Shown one piece after another: positions 1 to 7,628 of a stretch of DNA of 8,231 bases; the stretch's first letter is position 1; every line of letters starts with the position of its first letter. The notes under the pieces were generated by a model, which worked only from the letters and a program-made list of their open reading frames with translations, made no database searches and was not told the DNA's origin. The position numbers were made by a program, and so were the translations under genes. This stretch comes from Planctomycetaceae bacterium UBA2972. GTDB taxonomy: Bacteria > Planctomycetota > Planctomycetia > Pirellulales > Pirellulaceae. The stretch is taken from assembly GCA_002348315.1 (NCBI GenBank), contig DEAW01000176.1, positions 1-8,231 of the forward strand. The letters are read 5' to 3'.

Positions 1-816
1 ACGGATCTCTTTACGCAGTGGGCTTGCCAATACATCAAATCAGCGAAAGCAAGCGATAAGCCATTTTTCTTATTTCTTTCATACAATGCGCCGCATACAC
101 CCATCCAGCCTCCCGAGGAATGGCTAGCTGCAACGCGAAAAAAATATCCGGGAGTGTCGGATCGTCGCGCGAGATTAGTCGCATTGATCGAGCATATGGA
201 CAATGGCATCGGCAAGGTTTTGGATAAACTCGACGACACGCAGCAAGTAAATGATACTCTGGTAATATTTACGTCCGACAATGGTGGCCAGATTAATGTC
301 GGAGGAGATAATGGTGGTTTGCGGGACGGAAAACAGAGTATGTATGAAGGAGGACTACGAATCAGTACGGCAATAAAATGGCCAGGCCGGGTTAAAGCTG
401 GAACGGTCACGAAAGAACGCGCATTAACCATGGACCTTTATCCAACAATATGTGAAATTGCCGGCGTTCCCTTACGGCATGAAATCGACGGAGTCTCTTT
501 AGTACCGATTCTCAGTGGTGAAGCACTTGATAAACCGGACCGACCGCTCTTTTTCCATCGAAGAGAAGGGAATCAACGTTACCAGGGCTTGATTACAAAT
601 GCCGTAATACAGGGTGACTGGAAACTTCTTCGCAATAGTCCTTTTTCGCCACTCGAACTTTACAACCTAAAATCAGACCCCTTTGAACAGGAAAACCTCG
701 CTAAACAACATCCGGCCATATTTAATGAATTGGCTCGAATACTAAGAATCCAGGTTCAAAGAGGTGGAGCAGTTCCCTGGCAACCGCCTATTCGTAAAGA
801 CGTAATGCCTCGATAG
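1..816 (+). CDS. Sulfatase (arylsulfatase family S1), C-terminal part, 5' end outside window
   Basis: The frame is open from the first base, so 271 residues of the C-terminal half are visible. A GTG at 154 could be taken as a start, but the codons before it continue the sulfatase fold, including the conserved APHTP segment (visible residues 30-34, His-32 a likely active-site ligand), so 154 is not the start. Further in come SDNGG (visible residues 92-96, Asp-Asn calcium ligands) and LRDGKQSMYEGG (about 107-118, whose Lys is the usual sulfate-binding residue). Then follow the DLYPTICEIAG helix and a C-terminal WKLL/ELYNL...DPFEQENLA segment typical of the family. The formylglycine Cys motif (CxPSR) lies upstream of the window and cannot be checked. 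These enzymes hydrolyse sulfate esters, in planctomycetes mostly of sulfated algal polysaccharides, and are usually exported. The substrate cannot be told from this part. It ends 72 bases before the kinase gene on the same strand. Confidence 0.95.
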   Translation, partial: TDLFTQWACQYIKSAKASDKPFFLFLSYNAPHTPIQPPEEWLAATRKKYPGVSDRRARLVALIEHMDNGIGKVLDKLDDTQQVNDTLVIFTSDNGGQINVGGDNGGLRDGKQSMYEGGLRISTAIKWPGRVKAGTVTKERALTMDLYPTICEIAGVPLRHEIDGVSLVPILSGEALDKPDRPLFFHRREGNQRYQGLITNAVIQGDWKLLRNSPFSPLELYNLKSDPFEQENLAKQHPAIFNELARILRIQVQRGGAVPWQPPIRKDVMPR

Positions 817-819
817 GTG

Positions 820-848
820 TTGACCAAATACGATGCTGTAAAGAAAAT
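820..848 (+). promoter_or_regulatory. Candidate sigma70-type promoter for the kinase gene
   Basis: TTGACC (820-825, five of six matches to the -35 consensus) is followed after 17 bases by GAAAAT (843-848, four of six to the -10). It lies in the short gap between the sulfatase stop and the kinase start, placing transcription start near 855. This is a consensus match only. Planctomycete promoters are poorly characterised and a chance match is possible. Confidence 0.3.
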
Positions 849-888
849 ATCATTAGCTAAGCTTATAACCTAATCTACGCCCGCAAGT

Positions 889-3477
889 TTGTCCGTGAAC
901 AATTCTGTGAACGAACCGTTTGATGATGACTTTCTAAAAGAGGATGACTCCACGCAGTTATCGTCTCCAGTAGATCGGAATCAGCAAGCCGACAGTGAAA
1001 CGGCGCAATATGACGCATTTTTATCTGTGCCTCAGCAGCACGTTGACGAACAGGGGAAAACCGTTATAAGTACCCGCGCGGTAGGTAATCGCGAGGAAGG
1101 TACTTCTCCGCTTGATTCCATCGGCGCGTCTCTGGTCGGTACAACGCTTGAACACTTCACCTTGGAGGAATTTATAGGCAAAGGTGGTATGGGCGCCGTG
1201 TTTCAGGCCACTGACACGAAATTAGGGCGGACGGTCGCGGTGAAAGTACTATCGCAACAACGGACTGATTCTGATTCACTACGCCGCTTCACGAACGAAG
1301 CACAAAGTGCTGCCAGGTTAGACCATCCAAACATTGCACGAGTCTACTACGTAGGCGAAGATCGGGGATGGCACTTTATCGTTTTTGAGTATATAAACGG
1401 TGTCAACATTCGAGATTTAGTTGAACACAAAGGCCCTTTGCCACTGGATGAAGCGTGGTCGTACGTCTTACAACTTACTGATGCTCTGGTTCATGCATCC
1501 GAGCGAGATGTAATTCATCGTGACATTAAGCCTTCGAACATCCTCGTCACAAGCGGCGGCACGGCAAAACTTGTTGATATGGGATTGGCTCGTCTTCATC
1601 ATGTAGAAAACGATGATAGTGATGTCACCGCATCCGGCGTTACGTTGGGAACATTTGATTACATATCACCAGAACAGGCAAGGGACCCGCGAGGCACTGA
1701 CGTACGTAGCGATATTTATTCGCTCGGCTGCACCCTCTATTACATGCTTACGGGCCTGGCTCCCTATCCCACCGGCACGGTTTTACAAAAATTGCTGAGC
1801 CACAGCAGTGATCCTCCGCCAAACCCACAGGTTTATCGTAATGACTTGGACGACGGCACGATAAAAATTCTTCATAAGATGTTGGCAAAACGACCAGAAA
1901 CTCGTTACCAAAAACCCTCTGATATAATCCAAGATATATTACAACTAGCGTCACAATTAGGGTTGCAGATTAACCGCAGTGGAAGGCAGTGGACTGCTCC
2001 ACGGTTACGTAGAGGGTTTACACTCGTAAACCAACTCGTATGGGTCACCCCCCTTCTTCTTTTCTTAACGGTTGTATATGTCATCAGCGCAATCACTTCA
2101 CCAACGCAAGATTTGGTAATTGCCCAACCCACCTATAACAATACTCCATTTGACATCCCGCTTCTCAATAACCAGGAAGGCGAAGCCGCGCCTCAATTTG
2201 AATTGGAGGGTGACACCTCTCAGCAGGAAACTTCTGAACAATTGCCACGACCAAACGTTGCTAATATGACGGAAGTAGATCGCACCCAAACAATTGTGGT
2301 GGGTGATGCGACTGATACTTTGCCTGACACAATGGTGGCAGTCGATTCCTTTGAACGGGCGATCTCCCTATTGCCCGAGGATTCAAGTATTGGGGTCATA
2401 GAGATTTGGGAAGACTCTTCGGCACCCATTAACTCCTTCAAACTGGCTCTCACGGACGTCCTTGCCCATCCTCTTACCATACGAGGCCGAAAGGGTACTA
2501 CGCCAAAGCTGTCCATTGCATTAACCCCGTACGACTTGGAAAGTAATGCACCGGCATTTATTCAACTTTTTGGGGGTGAACTGGTGATTGACAATCTCGC
2601 TATCGAATTTATATTGCCAAGTCAATTCAGGCAGCAATGCACACTATTTCGCCTTGACCCTCTTGCAACGATTTCCATAACCAATGCGCAACTGACAACT
2701 AAACCGCCTTTGGGAGCGAATGACCTCATTCCAGTTAATGTGTCAGTCTTTGAGAGTGTGATACCGGGACTAGTTTCCGAGAGCGTGACCGAGCAGGAAG
2801 AATTAGAACGCCCTCCAACAATCGATTTAGCCAACACACTCATTCGGGGGAAAGTAAGCCTTCTTCGTAAAACGCAAGATGTTGACGTATCGATTCAATG
2901 GGATAATGGCCTATTCGCCTCTACTGAATGGTTGCTCGCACCTGACCACTTGCAGTCACCCGGAAAGGTTTCGGTAGGATTAAATCATGTTACGGTGTTT
3001 GCCGGATCAGGGCTTATCCATCTAACTCCGCGATCACAGAATTCGGACATTCTCCATTTCGACGTAAATGATTCTATCGTCCTGACCGAACCCGGTTCAC
3101 CCCTCGTCGTCGTCAATCAAGAATCCATGACGGTCGATTCCACAGTTCCGTTAGTGCTTGGGGGACAAAATATCGCAGTTCACAACACTGTTGTAATATT
3201 GGAATTGTTAGGCAACGATGCTGTCGGGATGGAACGTCAATACACACTCACCGATCTTTCAGCATTATCACAAAACGGCAATCGTCCTCCCTGGTTTTCC
3301 CTGAGAGATGTTACCCCTGATGTTGCCTGGAGTAATCCTCAGGTACCCCCAGTGGATACTTTGATCTATGAAATGGATTACACCGATTTCCTCATTGAAT
3401 CGTTCCTCGATACTCAGCATGGCTTTGATATCACCAGTCTCACCACTCCAAACTCAGCACAAGAAACGAATGAGTGA
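889..3477 (+). CDS. Membrane-anchored Ser/Thr protein kinase (PknB-like) with large extracytoplasmic domain
   Basis: This 862-residue protein has four parts. Residues 1-85 are an acidic, Gln/Ser-rich, probably disordered N-terminal stretch. Residues about 87-355 are a complete Hanks-type kinase domain: Gly loop GKGGMGAV (97-104), VAVK Lys-119, helix-C Glu-137, HRDIKPSN (210-217; catalytic Asp-212), DMG (230-232), TLGTFDYISPE (252-262) and a conserved late Arg. All catalytic residues are present, so it should be active. DMG in place of DFG is tolerated and seen in other bacterial kinases. A single membrane segment lies at about 382-402. The last 460 residues should be outside the cytoplasmic membrane; they are rich in short beta-like stretches (for example 'GGELVIDNLAIEFIL') suggestive of a beta-helix or beta-sandwich, but I recognise no named domain. 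The start is uncertain: a stop at 871-873 bounds the frame and there is no upstream ATG. TTG 889, GTG 895 and GTG 907 are all possible, with no clear Shine-Dalgarno. Confidence 0.93.
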   Translation: MSVNNSVNEPFDDDFLKEDDSTQLSSPVDRNQQADSETAQYDAFLSVPQQHVDEQGKTVISTRAVGNREEGTSPLDSIGASLVGTTLEHFTLEEFIGKGGMGAVFQATDTKLGRTVAVKVLSQQRTDSDSLRRFTNEAQSAARLDHPNIARVYYVGEDRGWHFIVFEYINGVNIRDLVEHKGPLPLDEAWSYVLQLTDALVHASERDVIHRDIKPSNILVTSGGTAKLVDMGLARLHHVENDDSDVTASGVTLGTFDYISPEQARDPRGTDVRSDIYSLGCTLYYMLTGLAPYPTGTVLQKLLSHSSDPPPNPQVYRNDLDDGTIKILHKMLAKRPETRYQKPSDIIQDILQLASQLGLQINRSGRQWTAPRLRRGFTLVNQLVWVTPLLLFLTVVYVISAITSPTQDLVIAQPTYNNTPFDIPLLNNQEGEAAPQFELEGDTSQQETSEQLPRPNVANMTEVDRTQTIVVGDATDTLPDTMVAVDSFERAISLLPEDSSIGVIEIWEDSSAPINSFKLALTDVLAHPLTIRGRKGTTPKLSIALTPYDLESNAPAFIQLFGGELVIDNLAIEFILPSQFRQQCTLFRLDPLATISITNAQLTTKPPLGANDLIPVNVSVFESVIPGLVSESVTEQEELERPPTIDLANTLIRGKVSLLRKTQDVDVSIQWDNGLFASTEWLLAPDHLQSPGKVSVGLNHVTVFAGSGLIHLTPRSQNSDILHFDVNDSIVLTEPGSPLVVVNQESMTVDSTVPLVLGGQNIAVHNTVVILELLGNDAVGMERQYTLTDLSALSQNGNRPPWFSLRDVTPDVAWSNPQVPPVDTLIYEMDYTDFLIESFLDTQHGFDITSLTTPNSAQETNE

Positions 3478-3507
3478 ATGCTAAGGAATCTACCCGTGTA
3501 GCATTCA
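3475..3507 (+). other. Hairpin beginning at the kinase stop codon
   Basis: A perfect 9-bp inverted repeat, TGAATGCTA (3475-3483) and TAGCATTCA (3499-3507), has a 15-base loop. The left arm begins with the TGA stop of the kinase gene. No T-run follows, so it is not a classic intrinsic terminator; it could stabilise the 3' end of the mRNA, attenuate transcription into the transporter gene, or be chance. The 8-mer GAATCTAC also occurs twice nearby (3486-3493 and 3517-3524). Confidence 0.45.
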
Positions 3508-3596
3508 GGAGTAGCTGAATCTACAATGTCGTCAGCAACAATCCAATGCAACCGACTTACTGACGTAACCTCCTAATCCAAGCTATAGGTCTTATC

Positions 3597-4976
3597 ATGT
3601 CCCCTGCTTACAAATCGACTCCAGATGAAATTAAGGGAATGCCCTCCGGTATACCATATATCGTCGGAAACGAAGCAGCCGAGCGATTCAGCTTTTACGG
3701 AATGAAAGCTATTCTCATGACATTTCTATCCGTGCATGTCTTCATGACAATGGACTATGAAGATACGGGAGAGAAATTCAATAAGGACCAGGCCGAGGCA
3801 TTAGCTACTCAATGGATCCACTGGTTTAATGTCGCGGTTTATATCTTGCCATTTATCGGCGCGACGCTTTCAGATTGGCTCTTTGGAAAATATAAGACGA
3901 TTCTTGTACTATCTTTCGTCTACTGTTTGGGACACCTAACGCTTGCAATTGACGAAAGTGTTTGGGGAATGGGTTTTGGACTGGCATTGATCGCGCTCGG
4001 CGCCGGCGGTATTAAACCATGTGTTTCAGCACATGTCGGTGACCAGTTTGGTAAAGCGAATCAGGATCTTCTCCCTCGAGTGTTTAGTTGGTTCTATTTT
4101 TCAATAAACGTCGGCGCCTTCGCCTCTTCACTACTTATTCCTTTGGTATTAGCAGCTACAGTCGAGGAGTATGGTGGAGCAATCGCCTTCGGCATCCCTG
4201 GCATTCTCATGTTCATTGCTACCTTGATGTTTTGGATGGGCCGCAACAAGTTCATTCATGTTCCTCCTCGGAGAGAACGTTTCTTTCATGACAATCTAAA
4301 TCCTGAGGCGTTATCAGCAATTAGTGCACTACTGCCGATCTACCTGCTAATCTCGGTTTTCTGGAGCTGTTTCGACCAGACTGCCTCTCGTTGGGTAGCA
4401 CAAGCCGGTAACATGAACGGGATGCTTGGTGAAATCAAGATTCTGCCGTCTCAAATGCAATCCCTGAATCCTATTCTTGTCCTCATCTATATCCCGTTGT
4501 TCACATACTTGGTCTACCCTCTTATTGATAAGGTCTTTAGGCTAACGCCATTAAGAAAGATGGGTATAGGGTTTTTCGTTACAGCAGCGGCGTTCAGTTG
4601 TAGTGCAAGTATCCAAACGAATTTAGATGCTGGAATTGAAACGCATATACTCTGGCAGATTATCCCTTACATGTTACTTACGGCGGGAGAAATATTGGTT
4701 TCCATCACCGCTTTAGAGTTTTCCTATACGCAGGCACCCAAATCAGCCAAATCTATTGTCATGGCATTCTTTTTAGGAAGTGTAGCGTTAGGAAACGTCA
4801 TTACTGCAATCACCAACAGCGTAATCACGAACGATGACGGATCAAGCATCCTTCCCGGTGCCCAGTACTATTGGTTTTTCGCGGCCTTGGTGTTTCTTGC
4901 AGGTATCTTATTTATTGGAGCTGCCAAAATTTATTGGGGCCGATGTTTCCTGGATACGACCGATTTGGCAGACTAA
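3597..4976 (+). CDS. POT/PTR2 family proton-coupled oligopeptide transporter
   Basis: This 459-residue integral membrane protein has the family hallmarks in order. The ExxER motif (Glu-26, Glu-29, Arg-30 in GNEAAERFSFYG) in helix 1 is the proton-coupling signature. A loop DWLFGKYKT (93-101) follows, then GAGGIKPCVSAHVGDQF (135-151) and the PTR2 signature FYFSINVGA (166-174). The helix-7 segment FWSCFDQTASRW (255-266) and the helix-10 region GEILVSITALEFSYTQAPKS (364-383) carry the conserved Glu and the EFSYTQAP block. Length and about 12 hydrophobic segments fit a full-size POT carrier importing di- and tripeptides with protons. Substrate range cannot be read from sequence. The ATG start fits the conserved N-terminus. 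The only SD-like element is AGG at 3587-3589. A TATAGG at 3584-3589, 18 bases after CTGACG, would give a leaderless message, but that is speculative. It is 119 bases after the kinase and may be transcribed separately. Confidence 0.94.
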   Translation: MSPAYKSTPDEIKGMPSGIPYIVGNEAAERFSFYGMKAILMTFLSVHVFMTMDYEDTGEKFNKDQAEALATQWIHWFNVAVYILPFIGATLSDWLFGKYKTILVLSFVYCLGHLTLAIDESVWGMGFGLALIALGAGGIKPCVSAHVGDQFGKANQDLLPRVFSWFYFSINVGAFASSLLIPLVLAATVEEYGGAIAFGIPGILMFIATLMFWMGRNKFIHVPPRRERFFHDNLNPEALSAISALLPIYLLISVFWSCFDQTASRWVAQAGNMNGMLGEIKILPSQMQSLNPILVLIYIPLFTYLVYPLIDKVFRLTPLRKMGIGFFVTAAAFSCSASIQTNLDAGIETHILWQIIPYMLLTAGEILVSITALEFSYTQAPKSAKSIVMAFFLGSVALGNVITAITNSVITNDDGSSILPGAQYYWFFAALVFLAGILFIGAAKIYWGRCFLDTTDLAD

Positions 4977-4994
4977 GCCAGTACTTATGGGGTA

Positions 4995-5064
4995 TTAGAA
5001 GCATAACTCCTCCAAACAATCCATCTTGATATTTAGATTACCCCTACTTCTACTTAGAAGCATA
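4995..5064. repeat. 11-bp direct repeat upstream of the cytochrome gene
   Basis: TTAGAAGCATA occurs at 4995-5005 and again at 5054-5064, 59 bases apart, in the 225-base gap between the transporter and the cytochrome c gene. The second copy overlaps the right arm of a 10-bp inverted repeat. Paired exact copies near a promoter region suggest a regulator binding site, but no regulator is known. Confidence 0.5.
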
Positions 5065-5071
5065 TCAAGAT
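5023..5071. repeat. Perfect 10-bp inverted repeat upstream of the cytochrome gene
   Basis: ATCTTGATAT (5023-5032) and ATATCAAGAT (5062-5071) are exact reverse complements separated by 29 bases. There is no adjoining T-run, and the arms are AT-rich, so this is not an intrinsic terminator for the transporter. It could be an operator or a leader stem. The rest of the gap (5072-5201) holds only a weak promoter-like pair, TTCTCT (5131-5136) and TAATAC (5155-5160) with 18 bases between, and the ribosome binding site of the next gene. Confidence 0.5.
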
Positions 5072-5201
5072 TCGCCGATATAAAAGGACGTTGGACTGAC
5101 CTTTATCCCATCTTTTCAAGGGCATGCCGATTCTCTTGTCCGATATCCGGTGTTTAATACACACACTCATTTTTGCTTCTTACTAGATTGGAGAAGAACT
5201 T

Positions 5202-5597
5202 ATGAAAAACATCGCTACCATTCTGGCTGTCACTGTAATCACCTATGTGACCTCTGTAGAAAAAGCTCAGGCAATTCCGGCCTTTGCCAAAGCCTTCACA
5301 GAACGTTACGTAAACACCAGCAAAAATGCTGACTTCGTCGCTTCCGTGAAGGAAGCCAGATGTAACCTCTGTCACTTTGGTACTAGCAAAAAGAATAAGA
5401 ATGACTTTGCTAAAGCAATGGCCAAAACCTTTAAGAAAACAAACTTCAATTCGACCCGTGTACGCGAAGAGGCAGAAACCGTTAAAAAAGAATTTGATGA
5501 AGGCTTCAAGAAGATTCTAGCGGAAAAGAATCCTTCTGGAAAAACTTATAAGTCGTTAATCGATGCTGGGATGCTACCTGGAACCGTTGAAGAATAA
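5202..5597 (+). CDS. Small exported monoheme c-type cytochrome-like protein
   Basis: The protein has 131 residues. A signal peptide is visible: Met-Lys, a hydrophobic stretch to about residue 18, and an AQA cleavage site near 22-24, so the mature protein (about 107 residues) should be periplasmic. A single CNLCH heme c attachment site lies at 54-58, followed by a very basic stretch (FGTSKKNKNDFAKAMAKTFKK). The remainder is Lys/Glu-rich and probably helical, with no second heme motif. An axial Met candidate cannot be assigned with certainty (Met-68 and Met-123 are possible). It resembles small planctomycete proteins with a C-x-x-C-H followed by a Lys-rich run, but I cannot name a characterised homologue. 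A strong Shine-Dalgarno, GGAGAAG (5190-5196), precedes the ATG, and a strong terminator follows, so it appears to be an independent and possibly well-expressed single-gene unit. A role as a periplasmic electron carrier is inferred from the heme site and export signal only. Confidence 0.85.
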   Translation: MKNIATILAVTVITYVTSVEKAQAIPAFAKAFTERYVNTSKNADFVASVKEARCNLCHFGTSKKNKNDFAKAMAKTFKKTNFNSTRVREEAETVKKEFDEGFKKILAEKNPSGKTYKSLIDAGMLPGTVEE

Positions 5598-5622
5598 CGC
5601 TACTGCTGTCTAATTAATCATT

Positions 5623-5657
5623 GAGCTCAGCCTGGTTTTGGCTGAGCTCTTTTTTTT
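5623..5657 (+). terminator. Intrinsic terminator after the cytochrome gene
   Basis: A perfect GC-rich 10-bp stem, GAGCTCAGCC (5623-5632) and GGCTGAGCTC (5640-5649), has a 7-base loop (TGGTTTT) and is followed directly by eight T residues (5650-5657). It lies 25 bases after the cytochrome stop codon. On the opposite strand the same stem is followed by AATGATTAATTAG, a poor U-tract, so it should mainly stop plus-strand transcription and only weakly, if at all, the converging epimerase transcript. Confidence 0.95.
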
Positions 5658-5674
5658 GGCGGGGGTAATTGCTG

Positions 5675-6586
5675 CTACTGCAAGCGAATTTCCATATTGT
5701 GCGTAAATGACTCACCTGCTTTAAGAACAATTAATCCATGATCACCGCTATCGAAAGCTAGTCCTCCAGGAACCAGAGTGTAGGGTTCCATGCAAATTGC
5801 TTGTCGATGCGGCGGCGTGTACATGACACAGAATTCGCAGGCTTCATCCCAGGTATAGACAAGTCTTTTAGACGACTGAGGATCAAAGATACCAGCGGTA
5901 GCACGCCCTGATTCAAACGAGATCCCGCTAAATACGTCATCGAGAAAAAGGGAGCCGAACGTTATTCCAGAGTCAAATGGCTGTGTTTCATCAATTGGAT
6001 TTACTTCTCCAGTCGCCAGCATGTTTTCCAGCGGCCAATGCTCGCTGATAGGGCAAGTTACGACGCATTCTTCGGCTGCATTCCCTCCCAGCGGCATACG
6101 GAAATATGCGTGAGTTCCAAGACCACAAGGCAAGTCGTCCTGACCTGGATTTTCAATCTCATAGTAAGCTTCTACGCCATCAGCTACGGCCGTATAGCGA
6201 CATCGAATTGTAAAATCGGACGGCCATTGACTTAGGAGTTCCGGGTCATCTACGGAGGCCTGAAACTCGCCTATAATCGTATTGCCGTTCTGTTCCAGCA
6301 CTCGCCAGGGACGATTTAGTACAAAGCCGTGAATCGCATTTCCATTGCCGTCGTCGCTATCAATCCGATATTCGCGGCCAGCATAGTTATAGATCTGTCC
6401 ATTCAGACGACCTGGAATCGGGAAAAGTATTGGTGTTCCACTACCCGAGGCACTAGCCTCGCCGCTAAGAAACCTTTCGTCATGCCAAAGTAGCTCAATG
6501 GTGTCGACCATTATCGAAAATAGGTTGAATCCATTTTCAACAGAAATTCTCGCCGTGGTCGCGCCACATTCACTTTGTATCTTCAT
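5675..6586 (-). CDS. Aldose 1-epimerase (galactose mutarotase family)
   Basis: The 303-residue protein interconverts alpha and beta anomers of aldoses in the GalM-like superfamily, probably in the cytoplasm since no signal peptide is seen. Motifs in order: TPILFPIPGRLNG (51-63), with the Arg that contacts sugar; GNAIHGFVLNRPW (82-94), holding the first catalytic-region His-86; GLGTHAYFRMP (155-165), with His-159, the usual general acid; the LDDVF segment (215-219), an Asp that binds sugar hydroxyls; and MEPYTLVPGGLAF (266-278), with Glu-267 as the catalytic base. All expected catalytic residues are present. The length is slightly short compared with classical GalM (about 340). The exact sugar is unknown; the related YeaD (hexose-6-phosphate epimerase) group is less likely. 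A purine-rich GAGGGA lies about 12 bases upstream of the ATG. It is 59 bases downstream of the membrane-protein gene on the same strand and may be in one operon. Confidence 0.92.
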   Translation of the reverse strand: MKIQSECGATTARISVENGFNLFSIMVDTIELLWHDERFLSGEASASGSGTPILFPIPGRLNGQIYNYAGREYRIDSDDGNGNAIHGFVLNRPWRVLEQNGNTIIGEFQASVDDPELLSQWPSDFTIRCRYTAVADGVEAYYEIENPGQDDLPCGLGTHAYFRMPLGGNAAEECVVTCPISEHWPLENMLATGEVNPIDETQPFDSGITFGSLFLDDVFSGISFESGRATAGIFDPQSSKRLVYTWDEACEFCVMYTPPHRQAICMEPYTLVPGGLAFDSGDHGLIVLKAGESFTHNMEIRLQ

Positions 6587-6645
6587 GCCGTTAAATTCCC
6601 TCGTTAAACGTAATTTGCAGTAGGCCGCCTATAGAAGCAGCTGGC

Positions 6646-7587
6646 TCAACTCAAAACACTTGCTGCCACCATGCATACAAACATTGTTATAAATGTTGCC
6701 ACTGCCTGTACTAACTTGAGGCGGTGAACACGTTCGCCGGTTAATCCCGTCCATTGTTGCAGTTGTACAAACAACAAAATCATACTTAATCCAAACAATA
6801 GCGTAGGTGGCATTCTACCACCCATTAGATTTCCCAATCTTACCCGGTCCATGGCGATCACCGTCCAAATCCCAAAGGCAATCTGTCCAAATAACAGCAG
6901 TAATACATTCCTAGACGCCCAACGACAGATCGAAATAGCAGAATCTCTATCCGCTCCATCCTCGTACTGATTCGCTTTTCGTATGCAAGCAACGGCAACA
7001 TACGCCATCACAACAGCGAATAACGCCATTGAGGCGTGGAACCACCTGGAAAGCAACTCCGGTCGACTAGCTATTTCCCTAAACGCTGTACGACTCAACT
7101 CATCACCCGATTCACTCAGTTTCTGTACGGTCCCTGCAGGGATCGAGTCAATAACCATGAAGAGGATCGGGAAATGATAAAGAAGGTTGAGCGAAGCAAT
7201 AAGTAATAAAACGCAACGACCGGCTATCGATTTTCCACTTACAACATTCTTAGGCCAGGTTCTATGCGCCCATATCAATACGACGAACGTGAATACCCAT
7301 TCTATACCGGCCCATTTGATCTTAGTCATCACCAAATGGCAGCGTTGATGGTATTCAGTACTCCATATGACCCCCGCCAAAATAAATCCTAAGAGCGTGC
7401 CGAAACAAAGTGCAATAATCGATTGTTTCAAAAGACCGCGACAGAATTCCCAAATAGCCGCCCGATGTCCCTGTTGTTGTATCTTAAACGCTTTACGGCT
7501 TAATAGAATCACGGAGAGTGGTAGGCAGACTCCCACACCCACTGTTAATAAATGGACGGTAAGGACAACAATATGAAGAAATGACAT
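6646..7587 (-). CDS. Polytopic membrane protein, uncharacterised; weak cytochrome bd subunit I-like features
   Basis: The 313-residue protein has about eight predicted membrane segments (roughly 4-29, 55-76, 92-108, 123-146, 184-203, 226-245, 260-278 and 290-312). I do not recognise it as a named family. The first helix, starting HIVVLTVHLLTVGVG, and the helix beginning SRWFHASMALFAVVMAY, with His-184 near its outer end, are reminiscent of heme-ligand helices of CydA (the helix around the low-spin heme b His). Other His residues that could matter are His-12, His-80, His-84, His-108 and His-138. The Q-loop and Glu pattern of a true CydA are not evident, and the protein is much shorter than CydA (about 450-520 residues). 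If heme is bound, a membrane redox role is possible, but this is inference. The start ATG has only a weak upstream GGGA. It begins 41 bases after the selenoprotein gene, and the epimerase gene follows it after 59 bases. Confidence 0.8.
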   Translation of the reverse strand: MSFLHIVVLTVHLLTVGVGVCLPLSVILLSRKAFKIQQQGHRAAIWEFCRGLLKQSIIALCFGTLLGFILAGVIWSTEYHQRCHLVMTKIKWAGIEWVFTFVVLIWAHRTWPKNVVSGKSIAGRCVLLLIASLNLLYHFPILFMVIDSIPAGTVQKLSESGDELSRTAFREIASRPELLSRWFHASMALFAVVMAYVAVACIRKANQYEDGADRDSAISICRWASRNVLLLLFGQIAFGIWTVIAMDRVRLGNLMGGRMPPTLLFGLSMILLFVQLQQWTGLTGERVHRLKLVQAVATFITMFVCMVAASVLS

Positions 7588-7628
7588 CGATTAACTTATT
7601 CCCGAGTCCGTATCGAAAAGGGATAATT

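Noticed and set aside
154..816. Sulfatase starting at GTG 154
   Set aside because: The frame upstream is open to base 1 and encodes the APHTP core motif of the same domain, so the gene begins outside the window.
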